Origin: Anaerolineales bacterium
GTDB taxonomy: Bacteria; Chloroflexota; Anaerolineae; Anaerolineales; UBA11858
NCBI GenBank assembly: GCA_024763275.1
Contig: JANTFT010000003.1
Coordinates: 1-64,000 of the forward strand
Reading direction: 5' to 3'
DNA length: 64,000 bases
The notes beneath the pieces were generated by a model. It searched no databases, was not told the DNA's origin, and saw only the letters and a list, made by a program, of their open reading frames with translations. How positions within the stretch are numbered: the first letter of the stretch is position 1; the number at the start of each line of letters is the position of its first letter. Shown one piece after another: positions 51,474 to 60,395 of the stretch. The position numbers were made by a program, and so were the translations under genes.

Positions 51474-54113
51474 TTATTGTTTGGGGCAGATACAGTAGGG
51501 GCCTGCGGTTGCTGAACCTTCATGCCATTCTCCTCCTGCCAGAAGGCACTCTTCCTCCTTCAGGGTCGAGCTGCAGGTAAGAGGACGCGGTGTGGGGGTC
51601 GGTGTGAGAGTTGGCGTTGGGGGAGCGATCCGGGTGGGGATCAGCTCCGGGTCCGCGTCGAAGTCTGCCAGGGAGGCGGAGATCCAGCAGCGCATCTTGA
51701 GGATCAGATCCTCGATATACAGCCACAGCGGGAGATGGCGTTCGGAGCGGGCCAGGATCTCGAATTCGGTGCCGGATTCGAAAGCTGTGGCCGTGTCATA
51801 GACTGTTCCCGGTCCCAACCGGCAGAAGGCATTCTTGTTGAGTTTCCCCTTGCTGTTTTCTGGTTCAGGGGTTGGCTCAGGCAGGAACTGGTAGTCCCAC
51901 CCGAAATTGATGTCAGCGGCATCCTCAGCGCTTCCCAGAACGAGTTCGAACTCCGCCGGATCCGCATCCCGTACCGGATAGGTCCAATTGCCAGGGATGA
52001 GGATAGTGTCATTGGGGGCGGCCAGAGCGTCGACCGTCAGGCACCAGGTGCCAGCATTAAGCCCGGGCAGGGTGTACTCCCCATTGGCGTCGGTCAGGAC
52101 GATGCCGGAGACAGCCGGGGGAGAAGCCGGACAACTGCCGTAGTAAAGTTTCACCTGCACCCCGGCAATGCCTGGCTCGCCAGGATCATAGATCCCATCC
52201 GCTCCCAGACCTCCTCCCGGTAGATTGATGCAACCTGGAGGTGGAGATGAGGGGGGTGAACTGGGCACCGCGCAGAGATCATGCCAGACCAGGCCGCTGA
52301 TCGAGGAGTCGCCCAGCGGGGAGAGCAGGTAGCGGAAATTGACGTCCTCCTGGGTTTCTCCCGCTGCGAGATTGACCTCAATATCGTCCGGGTAGAGAGT
52401 TTGCTGGAGGGGGGATGTTTCCAGACAGTAGTCGTCTGCAGGCAGATCAAGGATCTCGTAATAACCGCTGCCGTCCGATTCCGCCGTTTCCAGGATAGGC
52501 CCGGCAGGCGGGCAGCTGCCTTCATGGATATCCACCATAACCCCGGTCATGAAGCCGTCCTCGAGGTCGCGGATGTCATTACGGTTAGCGTCTATATAGG
52601 TCCAGCCGCTGATCGACCCACTGGAAGGGGTATTCTCAAAAGCCCCCCGGTCGCATCCCAGGCCCTGGGGTCGGGAGGTGTAGTTCTGGTCGTTAGCGGT
52701 GCACAGGTCAGGCACGCCGCTGTCAATCGCCGGACTGCCGGTTCCCAGAGGGTAGCTGGGCGCCAGGCTGCCGTAAAATCCCAGCGGTTCCAGCAGGGGG
52801 TCAGTGGCGGAAAGATCATGGGGTCCGGACAGACCGCAGCTACCGTCGCTGGACAGGTTGTAATCCAGGGAATCTGGGGGGAGGCCGCCGCAGTTGCCAC
52901 CTGGATTGTTCGCCAGGATCGAACTGCGGATTTTGATTTCAGTTCCGGCGTCGACCCGCAGTCCTTCAGGGTTGTTGCCGGCGATAGTGATGAAGCGTAG
53001 ATCAAAGTTGCCGGTATTATAGATCCCGGCTCCGCCTACCCCACCCTGGGCAGTGTTGCCGCTGATGGTCACATTCTTGAGCAGCAGGCCGCCGGTAGGT
53101 ACCGGGCCGTTGTTGTAGATTCCTCCGCCAACGGGACCGGTGGCAGTGTTGTCGGTGATCCCGCTTTCGTAAAAATGTACCAGGCCGTTGTTGTTGAACA
53201 TACCACCACCTGACGCGGCAGTGTTCTGTGACAGCCAGCTGTTGGTGAACTGGGTATAGGAATCCGTCCAGCTGTAGACAGCGCCCCCTCTATCGGTTGC
53301 CTGGTTGTTCTCAAAGACCAGGCCTTCCCCGATTAGATCTCCGTGGTTCCAGGCTGCGCCGCCGTCCAGCCCTGCCTGATTCATCTCAAAAGTGCTGTTG
53401 GTGATGGTCATCTCTGCGTCCACCCCATTCCAGAGCGCTCCCCCGGAGGATGTGGCCTCATTTCCGGTGAAAGAACTGTCCTCGATGATGGCGGTGGCGT
53501 TATCGAGATTGTAGATCGCTCCTCCATACCCGGCTGTGTTGGCCAGAAAGTGACCTCCTTGCAGGTTGAGGTTGCTGGTGTTGAAAATGCACCCACCCCG
53601 GGCATCCCCCATCCCTCCCGGGGGAATTGAAACGCTGTTGTAGTTGCATGTGAAAGAGATCAGAGTCAGGTCCCCCTCGTTGAGCAGGCCTCCTCCGATG
53701 ATGGCATCGCCGTCAGCCAGCCAGATGCCCTCAAACTGGACATTGGCGCCGGAGTGGATGTGGAAAGCGCGCTCAATCCCGCCGTCAATCGAGGGTGCTC
53801 CGGTGCCGATGATCACCAGATCCTCAGTGATATCAAGATCCCCGGTCTCGCCCAGGTCTTCATTGTCCCCGTCAATTGTCAGAGTATATCCCCCGGCTGG
53901 CAGGTTGATGGTCTGAGCTCCGGGACAGGCGTTAGCGTTGAGGACCGCTTCTCGCAATGAGCAGTCCCCTGCACTGCAAACCATGTCATTGGTATCATCC
54001 GTCTTGGTAACCGTGTAGGTTGGGGAGCAGTTGGGGGTAGGGGTGCAGGATGTGATCAGCACCGCCAGACCGATGAAGACCAGCAGAGAGATCCACTTGG
54101 TGTGAGGTTTCAT
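51474..54113 (-). CDS. CSLREA beta-helix lipoprotein with SdrD-B, SH3-like and C-terminal Cys modules
   Basis: Encodes 879 residues from ATG 54113 with AAGGAGG nine bases ahead; the ATG at 54137 is less likely. The signal ends LITSC (Cys23). CSLREAVLNANACPG (near 52) opens a right-handed parallel beta-helix of repeated turns (about 80-480). Two SdrD-B-like domains follow: ISGWTYIDANRNDIRD and ISGLVWHDLC... with GIYDPGEPGIAGVQVKLY. Then comes LNKNAFCRLGPGTVYDTA, an SH3-like segment, a PTPTPTPRP linker and the end ECLLAGGEWHEGSATAG / PYCICPKQ. Such proteins are exported and bind or display glycans; role unknown. It shares its last two modules with the 39-41 kb lipoprotein. Confidence 0.83.
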   Translation of the reverse strand: MKPHTKWISLLVFIGLAVLITSCTPTPNCSPTYTVTKTDDTNDMVCSAGDCSLREAVLNANACPGAQTINLPAGGYTLTIDGDNEDLGETGDLDITEDLVIIGTGAPSIDGGIERAFHIHSGANVQFEGIWLADGDAIIGGGLLNEGDLTLISFTCNYNSVSIPPGGMGDARGGCIFNTSNLNLQGGHFLANTAGYGGAIYNLDNATAIIEDSSFTGNEATSSGGALWNGVDAEMTITNSTFEMNQAGLDGGAAWNHGDLIGEGLVFENNQATDRGGAVYSWTDSYTQFTNSWLSQNTAASGGGMFNNNGLVHFYESGITDNTATGPVGGGIYNNGPVPTGGLLLKNVTISGNTAQGGVGGAGIYNTGNFDLRFITIAGNNPEGLRVDAGTEIKIRSSILANNPGGNCGGLPPDSLDYNLSSDGSCGLSGPHDLSATDPLLEPLGFYGSLAPSYPLGTGSPAIDSGVPDLCTANDQNYTSRPQGLGCDRGAFENTPSSGSISGWTYIDANRNDIRDLEDGFMTGVMVDIHEGSCPPAGPILETAESDGSGYYEILDLPADDYCLETSPLQQTLYPDDIEVNLAAGETQEDVNFRYLLSPLGDSSISGLVWHDLCAVPSSPPSSPPPGCINLPGGGLGADGIYDPGEPGIAGVQVKLYYGSCPASPPAVSGIVLTDANGEYTLPGLNAGTWCLTVDALAAPNDTILIPGNWTYPVRDADPAEFELVLGSAEDAADINFGWDYQFLPEPTPEPENSKGKLNKNAFCRLGPGTVYDTATAFESGTEFEILARSERHLPLWLYIEDLILKMRCWISASLADFDADPELIPTRIAPPTPTLTPTPTPRPLTCSSTLKEEECLLAGGEWHEGSATAGPYCICPKQ

Positions 54114-54303
54114 CTTGGAGCCTCCTTTTTCGAGCACGATGCGCTAGAGAATACATCGATCCAGAGAAACTTTATTAATTTATAAACGTATAGATAATGG
54201 GAATTGTTACACTGAGTTTATTCTACCAAAGTAAAGAGGTGATTGCCGGGATAAAACGGATGGTCTCAGGGAATTAGCGGATTTGGTTCCCTGAGGTGTT
54301 TTA

Positions 54304-54350
54304 GAGTTTGGAAACTCATGTTAGGATTAACTTGATAATCGCAGTTATCA
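54304..54350. promoter_or_regulatory. Two short inverted repeats in the divergent gap
   Basis: GAGTTT-GG-AAACTC (54304-54317) and TGATAA-N6-TTATCA (54333-54350) are perfect. TTGATA at 54332 overlaps the second and lies 16 bases before CATATT. They may be operators for the 54.4-56.1 kb cluster or for the CSLREA gene. Confidence 0.4.
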
Positions 54351-54374
54351 GGGCATATTCAGAGGAGAACAGTC

Positions 54375-54881
54375 ATGGACAAAAGAAAGCGTACATCGAT
54401 CGCCGGCGGAGTGATTCTGATCCTGATCGGTGTCGTATTGTTTATCGCCCAGATCAGGCCGGATCTGCTGCCTGATTTCTGGCGGGAATTTTCCTGGCCC
54501 TGGGTCGTTGTTGGGGTAGGAATCTTCCTGTTTGCTCTGGGAGCTATCCTGGGAGAGCCGGGTTTAGCGGTCCCGGCGACTATCGTGGGCGGAATCGGCG
54601 GTATTCTGGCCTACCAGTATTACTATAATGATTTTCAGAGCTGGGCCTATCTGTGGACTCTGATCCCGGGATTTGTGGGAATGGGGATCATTCTCATGAA
54701 ATTGCTCGGAGGAGAGGGTTCCTTGAAGGAGGGCGCCAATCTGCTGCTGATCAGCTTCACAATGCTGGCTGTCTTTGGCTCGTTCTTTGGAGCCCTGGGG
54801 TTAGCGGGAAAGTACTGGCCGGTGCTGCTGATCCTGCTGGGCGTGACCCTGTTGATCCGTACTTTTATCAAGAAGCGTTGA
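54375..54881 (+). CDS. DUF5668-like membrane protein
   Basis: Encodes 168 residues. After a basic start (MDKRKR) come five or six hydrophobic helices with the LiaI/DUF5668 style GGVILILIGVVLFIAQI and WPWVVVGVGIFLFALG. The last helix pair ends WPVLLILLGVTLLIRT. It has no catalytic motif. Proteins of this kind occur in cell-envelope stress operons near LiaF-like proteins. The following gene, 34 bases on, has a matching N-terminal segment. GAGGAG lies ahead of the ATG. Confidence 0.7.
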   Translation: MDKRKRTSIAGGVILILIGVVLFIAQIRPDLLPDFWREFSWPWVVVGVGIFLFALGAILGEPGLAVPATIVGGIGGILAYQYYYNDFQSWAYLWTLIPGFVGMGIILMKLLGGEGSLKEGANLLLISFTMLAVFGSFFGALGLAGKYWPVLLILLGVTLLIRTFIKKR

Positions 54882-54915
54882 TAGCTGGACGAAAAGTCCG
54901 ACGGGAGAGTGGCTG

Positions 54916-55722
54916 ATGCGTTCTGGTCGATTGTTCTGGGCTGTGATATTGATCGGGTTGGGGTTTCTGTTCCTGGCCAATAACCTGGGTTTTATCACTG
55001 TCAATGTCTGGGGGCTGTTCTGGCCGGTTTTCCTGGTCCTGCTGGGAATCTGGTTTCTGCTGGGCTCGACCGCCAAAACTGCGGTGCCTCCCCTGGAGGA
55101 AGATTCGGTTGAATTGGGTGAGGCGGAAAGCGCTTCGATCACCGTAAAGTATGGTGGGGGAAGATTGACTCTTAATGGCAGCGCCCAGCTGGGCCAACTG
55201 GTCTCAGGAAGATTCGCCAATGGTCTGGATGCCCATCTGGAGCGCGAGGGCAATCACCTGAAGGCCGTCCTGCAGCCCCGGCACAGGTCCTTTGGGGACG
55301 TCATTTTCCCGGGCAGCTGGATTTCCGGCAGGGGTCTGGTCTGGGACTTTGGTCTGTCAAAGGAAATACCCCTGGCTCTGGTATTTGAGATTGGTGCTGC
55401 GGAAGTCGATCTGGATCTGAGTGAGCTGCAGGTCAGAGACCTGGTGATAAAAACCGGAGCCAGCTCCACCGCGATAAAGCTTCCGGATGGGGCAGGTGCG
55501 ACCAGTGTTACGGTCGAAGCCGGAGCAGCTTCCCTGGACATCACCGTCCCGGAAGGCGTGGCAGCCCGGATTTCAGCGGATTCCGGCCTTTCCTCTGTGA
55601 TTGTGGACCAGAACAGATTCCCAAAACAGGCCGGGGTCTACCAGTCTCCGGGTTATGACAGCGCTGGGAATAAGGCCGATATCCGGATCGAGTCTGGAGT
55701 GGCAAAAGTCGAGATTCACTAG
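54916..55722 (+). CDS. LiaF/toast_rack-like envelope protein
   Basis: Encodes 268 residues. Two hydrophobic helices (about 8-24 and 29-50: LFWAVILIGLGFLFLANNL, WPVFLVLLGIWFLL) carry the DUF5668 look. The rest is a repetitive beta region of the toast_rack/LiaF C-terminal kind: VKYGGGRLTLNGSAQLGQLV, LVFEIGAAEVDLDLSELQVR and VEAGAASLDITVPEGVAARI. LiaF-type proteins sit in the membrane with the beta part outside or inside and tune envelope-stress signalling; no LiaRS kinase or regulator is next to this one. Ends VAKVEIH. Confidence 0.75.
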   Translation: MRSGRLFWAVILIGLGFLFLANNLGFITVNVWGLFWPVFLVLLGIWFLLGSTAKTAVPPLEEDSVELGEAESASITVKYGGGRLTLNGSAQLGQLVSGRFANGLDAHLEREGNHLKAVLQPRHRSFGDVIFPGSWISGRGLVWDFGLSKEIPLALVFEIGAAEVDLDLSELQVRDLVIKTGASSTAIKLPDGAGATSVTVEAGAASLDITVPEGVAARISADSGLSSVIVDQNRFPKQAGVYQSPGYDSAGNKADIRIESGVAKVEIH

Positions 55723-55768
55723 GAGGTATTATGAGGGGGAATTGACCCAGCGCATAGGGAGGAAAATT

Positions 55769-56080
55769 ATGTTCACCAAAGGTCGTTATATCAATCTGAC
55801 AGAGGGACCAGGGCCAGAAGCTGACGGCTCTGAAGTGAAGTTCAGCCTGGACTCTCAAGACGTGCAGCTTTCCCGAAAACCCATGGGCTGGATCTGGCCC
55901 CGTAAGGTGGTATTTCGCAGAGAAGGGGAAGAGTGTAGGAAGCACCTGATCGATTTCGGTCCCCTGCTGCAGGTCTTCCTTTCCGGGGTGAGCCTGCTGC
56001 TGGCAGCCCTGGAAGTGCTCAAGCGCTATCTCAGCCGGAGAGAGGATCTGAACGGAGGACAGTTTCAGGGATCCGTCTGA
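55769..56080 (+). CDS. Small protein of the envelope cluster, one possible membrane helix
   Basis: Encodes 103 residues from ATG 55769 with GGGAGG ahead; longer readings from 55601 overlap the previous gene in another frame and are not likely. The N-terminal 60 residues are polar (KGRYINLTEGPGPEADGSEVKF), and LLQVFLSGVSLLLAALEVLK (about 68-87) may be a membrane or amphipathic helix. No family is recognised. It follows the LiaF-like gene by 46 bases and is likely cotranscribed. The terminator after it closes the three-gene unit. Confidence 0.55.
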   Translation: MFTKGRYINLTEGPGPEADGSEVKFSLDSQDVQLSRKPMGWIWPRKVVFRREGEECRKHLIDFGPLLQVFLSGVSLLLAALEVLKRYLSRREDLNGGQFQGSV

Positions 56081-56126
56081 GATGGGAGGTCCAGCATCCT
56101 GGTTTGCAAAATGGGGAGAGCTGTTG

Positions 56127-56155
56127 AGAAGGGCCAGAAGGCCCTTCTTTATTTA
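56127..56155 (+). terminator. Terminator of the envelope-gene cluster
   Basis: Nine-pair hairpin AGAAGGGCC / GGCCCTTCT, loop AGAA, then TTATTTAGC. Confidence 0.8.
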
Positions 56156-56246
56156 GCTGGGCTGGAATGATAATTGCACTTAACAGGCAGAAGGGTGGAC
56201 CCTCTCGTGAGGGGACGAAATTTCATACACTTAGTTAACGCCAGCT

Positions 56247-56294
56247 TGTTATAATAATGCCATGATTTTTAACGATAATTCTCAATATTATCGT
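56247..56294 (+). promoter_or_regulatory. clpC promoter with downstream operator-like inverted repeat
   Basis: TGTTATAAT (56247-56255) is an extended -10 with no clear -35. At 56272-56294 lies ACGATAAT-TCTCAAT-ATTATCGT, a perfect 8+7+8 inverted repeat about 10 bases past the predicted transcription start. It is not CIRCE, CtsR or HAIR-like by sequence, but the position fits a repressor site. Confidence 0.55.
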
Positions 56295-56325
56295 CTGATT
56301 TCCAGGGATGAAGGATGGTGGATCC

Positions 56326-58767
56326 ATGATGCGATTTGACCGTTTCACAGAACGGGCCCAGGAAGCTGCCCAGCGCGCGGCAGAGATCATCCAGCGCTAC
56401 GGGCACAACCAGATAGATACGGAACACATCCTGCTGGCGCTGATCGAGCAGCCGGAAGGCGCCATCTCGCAGATCCTGGAATCCCTCAACATTCAGGGAA
56501 TTGAACTCAGCGACCGGCTGGATTACATTCTGAAAAACACCCAGAAAGCCAGCATCTTCGGCAGCCGGGGTGCCGGACAGGTCTTTATCACCCCGCGGGT
56601 GAAGCGTATTGTCGATGTTGCCAACCAGGAAGCCAATCGGCTCAAGGACGAGTTCATCTCTACCGAGCACCTTTTCCTGGCTATCCTGGATGAGAAGAAT
56701 ACCCCGGCAGCCAGGCTGCTGGAAAACCAGGGTCTAACCAAGGACCGGGTTTACCGGGCCATCGATCAGCTCCGGGGAGGTCAGCGGGTGACCGACCCCC
56801 AGGCAGAAAGCCGCTATAAAGCCCTGGAAAAGTTCTCCCGGGATATGACCAAACTGGCCCGTGAGGGCAAGCTGGACCCGGTGATCGGCCGGGACGCAGA
56901 GATCCTGCGTGTGATCCAGATCCTATCCCGGCGCACCAAGAACAACCCGGTGATGATCGGCGAGGCCGGAGTCGGCAAGACGGCCATAGTGGAAGGCCTG
57001 GCCCAGAAGATTGCCACAAACGATGTCCCGGAGATCCTTTCCGGGAAACGGGTGGTAGCGCTGGACATGGGCGCCATGATCGCTGGCTCCCGCTTCCGGG
57101 GTGAGTTCGAGGAGCGCCTGAAAGCTGCTATTGATGACGTCAAGCAGGCGGAGGGGGAAGTGATCCTGTTCATTGACGAGCTGCACACCGTGGTGGGCGC
57201 TGGAGCCGCTCAGGGAGCGATGGACGCCTCCAATATGCTCAAGCCGGCTCTGGCACGTGGTGAGCTGCAGTGCGTCGGGGCTACTACCCTGGACGAGTAT
57301 CATAAATATATCGAGAAGGACAGCGCCCTGGAGCGCAGATTTGCCCCGGTCTATATCGAAGAACCCTCTGTGGAAGAGACCATCCAGATGCTGGAAGGTC
57401 TGCGGGATCGCTACGAAGCCCACCACAAGGTGCGCTTTTCCGATGAAGCCCTGCGTACGGCAGCCATGCTGGCCGACCGTTATGTGACTGACCGCCACCT
57501 GCCTGACAAAGCCATCGACCTGATGGATGAGGCGGCAGCCAAGCTGCGGGTTGCCCTCTATTCCCTGCCCCCGGAGCTGAAAGAAAAACAAGCTGAAATC
57601 GAGCATCTTAAGAACGAGGAAGAGGTTGCCGGGCAGGAGCGCGATTATGAGCGGGCTGCCCTGATGCAGACCCAGCGCCTCCGCCTGGAAGAGGAGTTCT
57701 TCAAGGCACGAGAAGAATGGGAATCGGAACATGAGCTGGACGAGGTGGTGGACGAGAACGATGTCGCTGAGGTGGTTTCCCAGTGGACTGGCATTCCCAT
57801 GACCCAGATGCTGGAAGCTGAAGCTGAGAAATTGCTAAAGATGGAAGAGCGCCTGCACGAACGTATCATCGGTCAGGATGCAGCCATCGAGGTCATCTCG
57901 GATGCCATCCGCCGGGCCAGGTCGGGACTCAAGGATCCCAAGCGGCCAATCGGCTCTTTTATCTTCATCGGCCCCTCCGGGGTTGGCAAGACCGAGCTGG
58001 CCAAGGCTCTGGCTGAGTTCCTGTTCGATGATGAGGATGCCCTCTTGCGATTGGATATGAGCGAATACCGGGAACAGCACACTGCATCGCGGCTTTTCGG
58101 GGCGCCTCCTGGATATGTTGGCTACGAGGAAGGGGGCCAGCTGACCGAGGCAGTCCGCCGCCGGCCTTACCGGGTGATCCTCTTTGATGAGATCGAAAAG
58201 GCACATCCCGAGGTCTGGAACACCCTGCTGCAGATTCTGGACAACGGCCGGCTGACCGATGGGCAGGGGCGCCAGGTGGATTTCCGCAACACGGTGTTGA
58301 TCATGACCAGCAACCTGGGGACAGAGTATGTCAGCCGCTCTGGCAGCCTGGGGTTCCTGGACAGCGCTGCCAGCTCCAAAGACAAGGAAGCCCGTGAGAA
58401 GATCGACAAGGCCCTTAAGGATGCCTTCCGGCCCGAGTTCCTCAACCGCATCGACGAGATCATCACCTTCTCGCCGCTGACCGAAAAGGATATGATCAAG
58501 ATCGTCGATCTGCAGCTCGAGGATGTCGAGGCCCGCCTGGAGGAGAACGGGCTCAAGGTTGAGCTCAGCAAGGGCGCTCGCAAATGGCTGGCCCAGAACG
58601 GCTACTCGGCTGATTTTGGGGCCCGTCCCTTAACCCGGGCCCTGCAGAAATATATTGAGAGCCCGCTTTCCAAGAAGCTGCTGGAGGGAGAATACAAACC
58701 CGGCGATGTGGTTCTGGTGGACCTGGACCCCGAGAACGGGGAGGAGCTGATCTTCAAGAAGAAGTGA
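56326..58767 (+). CDS. clpC: AAA+ unfoldase/chaperone ClpC
   Basis: Encodes 813 residues from ATG 56326; starts at 56308 and 56329 are possible, but [12 protein letters not shown] is the normal ClpC beginning. Two Clp N repeats (about 1-145) precede AAA1 with [16 protein letters not shown] and [15 protein letters not shown] coiled M-region (about 400-470) has the UVR motif [19 protein letters not shown]2 has [16 protein letters not shown] and [17 protein letters not shown] loop (SGSLGFLD) near 690 may dock ClpP; no clpP is in the window. It unfolds proteins for degradation or refolding in the cytoplasm, and its promoter suggests stress control. Confidence 0.95.
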   Translation: MMRFDRFTERAQEAAQRAAEIIQRYGHNQIDTEHILLALIEQPEGAISQILESLNIQGIELSDRLDYILKNTQKASIFGSRGAGQVFITPRVKRIVDVANQEANRLKDEFISTEHLFLAILDEKNTPAARLLENQGLTKDRVYRAIDQLRGGQRVTDPQAESRYKALEKFSRDMTKLAREGKLDPVIGRDAEILRVIQILSRRTKNNPVMIGEAGVGKTAIVEGLAQKIATNDVPEILSGKRVVALDMGAMIAGSRFRGEFEERLKAAIDDVKQAEGEVILFIDELHTVVGAGAAQGAMDASNMLKPALARGELQCVGATTLDEYHKYIEKDSALERRFAPVYIEEPSVEETIQMLEGLRDRYEAHHKVRFSDEALRTAAMLADRYVTDRHLPDKAIDLMDEAAAKLRVALYSLPPELKEKQAEIEHLKNEEEVAGQERDYERAALMQTQRLRLEEEFFKAREEWESEHELDEVVDENDVAEVVSQWTGIPMTQMLEAEAEKLLKMEERLHERIIGQDAAIEVISDAIRRARSGLKDPKRPIGSFIFIGPSGVGKTELAKALAEFLFDDEDALLRLDMSEYREQHTASRLFGAPPGYVGYEEGGQLTEAVRRRPYRVILFDEIEKAHPEVWNTLLQILDNGRLTDGQGRQVDFRNTVLIMTSNLGTEYVSRSGSLGFLDSAASSKDKEAREKIDKALKDAFRPEFLNRIDEIITFSPLTEKDMIKIVDLQLEDVEARLEENGLKVELSKGARKWLAQNGYSADFGARPLTRALQKYIESPLSKKLLEGEYKPGDVVLVDLDPENGEELIFKKK

Positions 58768-58795
58768 AATCCTGAGATCTGAGAATACGAGATTC

Positions 58796-58834
58796 AAAGA
58801 CCCGGCTCTGGGAAGGGCCGGGTCTTTGTTTGCC
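58796..58834 (+). terminator. Terminator after clpC
   Basis: Eleven-pair hairpin AAAGACCCGGC / GCCGGGTCTTT with a ten-base loop, then GTTTG. Confidence 0.85.
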
Positions 58835-58903
58835 TTGAATGAGGCTGGCTGATTAGAAATCAGGGTGGTGGGGTTTTCTCGAGGATGCTGGGGACCTATG
58901 CCT

Positions 58904-59632
58904 TTATGGCTGCATGACCACAAGATTATCGAAGTGGATCTCTGCCATCGGAATGTCGAATGTGCCCGCTATCAAGCCCACATCACCTCCAGTGAAAGAG
59001 GTATCCCCCGCAGTAGCTATCTTCTGGCCATTAACGTATAAGGTCAGTTCGCTTCCAACGCAATCAAAGCGCAAATGGTTGGTCTCAAAGAAGCCATTGA
59101 TTCCATTTACCTTTTCCATTTGTTCACTGGAAAGGTAGGTTGTAGACTCAGCGTCGGTTTTGCCAATTACAGCATACCCATCGCTGCTGATGATCCCAAA
59201 ATAAAAATTCGGGGTTTCGGGTGTCCCGGAATAACGGCAGATCAAACCATAATCATTGTCGTCTTCCCCACGAAAGCGATATGCGTCGGCTTCTATCCTG
59301 ACATCCCCCTCGAAATACTGTCCCGGGTTAGCCCAAATGTCATATTGAGACTCATTGATAAAAACACTGTAAACACCATCAGAATAATCTGTCGATCCCT
59401 CCTCCCATGAATTACGATCCCATCCGGTGTCGGGGGAAGAAAAATCGTCAGAAAAGAGAACCTCTCCATTTGGGTTTGAAGAAGATTCGGGGGCGTCGGC
59501 TGGATAGGGCGTGCTGGTTGGTAGAGGGGCATTAGTGGGAACATCAACGACAGGTGAAGTCAACCGGCAGGACAACAATAATAATGCTGCTAACATCAGG
59601 GCAAGAAATGTTTTAATTGTTTTTCTCTTCAT
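58904..59632 (-). CDS. Lipoprotein with concanavalin-like domain
   Basis: Encodes 242 residues. The signal ends LLLSC (Cys22); a short Pro/Ser linker follows. Residues about 58-240 form a beta sandwich of the LamG/concanavalin style: VLFSDDFSSPDTGWD, YSVFINESQYDIW, NDYGLICRYSG and LYVNGQKIATAGD, FDNLVVMQ. This pattern recurs in many Anaerolineae lipoproteins and kinase-linked sensors, and probably binds sugar or lipid. No catalytic residues stand out. It is divergent from nothing close and lies downstream of a PEP-synthase-like remnant on the same strand. Confidence 0.7.
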   Translation of the reverse strand: MKRKTIKTFLALMLAALLLLSCRLTSPVVDVPTNAPLPTSTPYPADAPESSSNPNGEVLFSDDFSSPDTGWDRNSWEEGSTDYSDGVYSVFINESQYDIWANPGQYFEGDVRIEADAYRFRGEDDNDYGLICRYSGTPETPNFYFGIISSDGYAVIGKTDAESTTYLSSEQMEKVNGINGFFETNHLRFDCVGSELTLYVNGQKIATAGDTSFTGGDVGLIAGTFDIPMAEIHFDNLVVMQP

Positions 59633-59722
59633 GATCTCTCCAAAATTATCTCAAACAAAATCTGTGAATTTATTATGAACGATTAATCGGCAAGTGACCT
59701 GACTCGTTGTTTGGAATCCTCT

Positions 59723-60232
59723 CTATATTAATGCAAGTTGACAGAATTTGGTAGAGGGAACCAGTTCCTGAATGCTGGTCAGGCTGAGCGGTGTCATGGC
59801 GCGGGTCATACCCTGCTGGTGGTCCAGGCCGAGAAAGACATGCAGGCTGCCGTCCGGGGTGTCCGGATCGTCTATTGGATAGAGTGATTTGATCGGGCGG
59901 GTTTGCAGCTGGTAGGTCTGCCCCCCAGCCCTGGCCCATTCGATATCCTGAGGGGACCTGAAATGATCCTCGACCCGGGAACCCAGTGCGGCCAAAGCCA
60001 GGATCTGCTGGTCCATCAGTGTCTGTTTATGACTGAGGTCAACAGGGAGAGATTCCTGTTTTGTGCCTCCATTTCGGTCCGGGTAGCTGGTGGTGTCTTG
60101 ATCAGTGAACTGGCGGTTGATGATCGGGTGGGTACGTTTATCGACCAGATTGACCCCCTTTCCGCCTACCAGCGGGAAATCGCTGGGACGGATCTCGGGA
60201 AAGGTGAGGGTCAATGGCTGGCTGTCGGTCAT
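59723..60232 (-). pseudogene. Internally deleted PEP-synthase/rifampin-phosphotransferase-like remnant
   Basis: Encodes 169 residues with a normal start. Residues 17-29 (SDFPLVGGKGVNL) match the beginning of a PPDK/PEP-synthase ATP-grasp domain. Directly after, VDKRTHPIINRQ, GGTKQESLP, QTLMDQQILALAALGSRVED and FRSPQDIEWARAGG, LQTRPI match residues far downstream in rifampin phosphotransferases. The end HQQGMTRAMTPLSLTS is where the next domain begins, but the frame stops. So about 190 residues are missing inside and several hundred at the end (the swivelling His and PEP domains). It cannot work as either enzyme. An intact copy may exist elsewhere. Confidence 0.75.
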
Positions 60233-60270
60233 GAAAACCCCCGTCTGGTTGCTCCAGATAAGTTTTTCCT

Positions 60271-60286
60271 AATACAATCCTGTATT
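60271..60286. promoter_or_regulatory. Inverted repeat in the divergent gap
   Basis: AATACA-ATCC-TGTATT is a perfect 6+4+6 inverted repeat 39 bases upstream of the remnant's start codon. It may be an old operator. Confidence 0.35.
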
Positions 60287-60332
60287 GGAAAACAGTTTTG
60301 CCATCGGGATTTCTACGTCTCCGCTCCTCACA

Positions 60333-60361
60333 TTGCGAATCCGGCCTTTTTGCGCTACACT
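60333..60361 (+). promoter_or_regulatory. Promoter candidate for the DUF429 gene
   Basis: TTGCGA (60333-60338), 17 bases, TACACT (60356-60361). Each hexamer matches 4 of 6. Confidence 0.45.
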
Positions 60362-60395
60362 CATAATATCCTTCTAGCTCACCCCGGGGATACCT

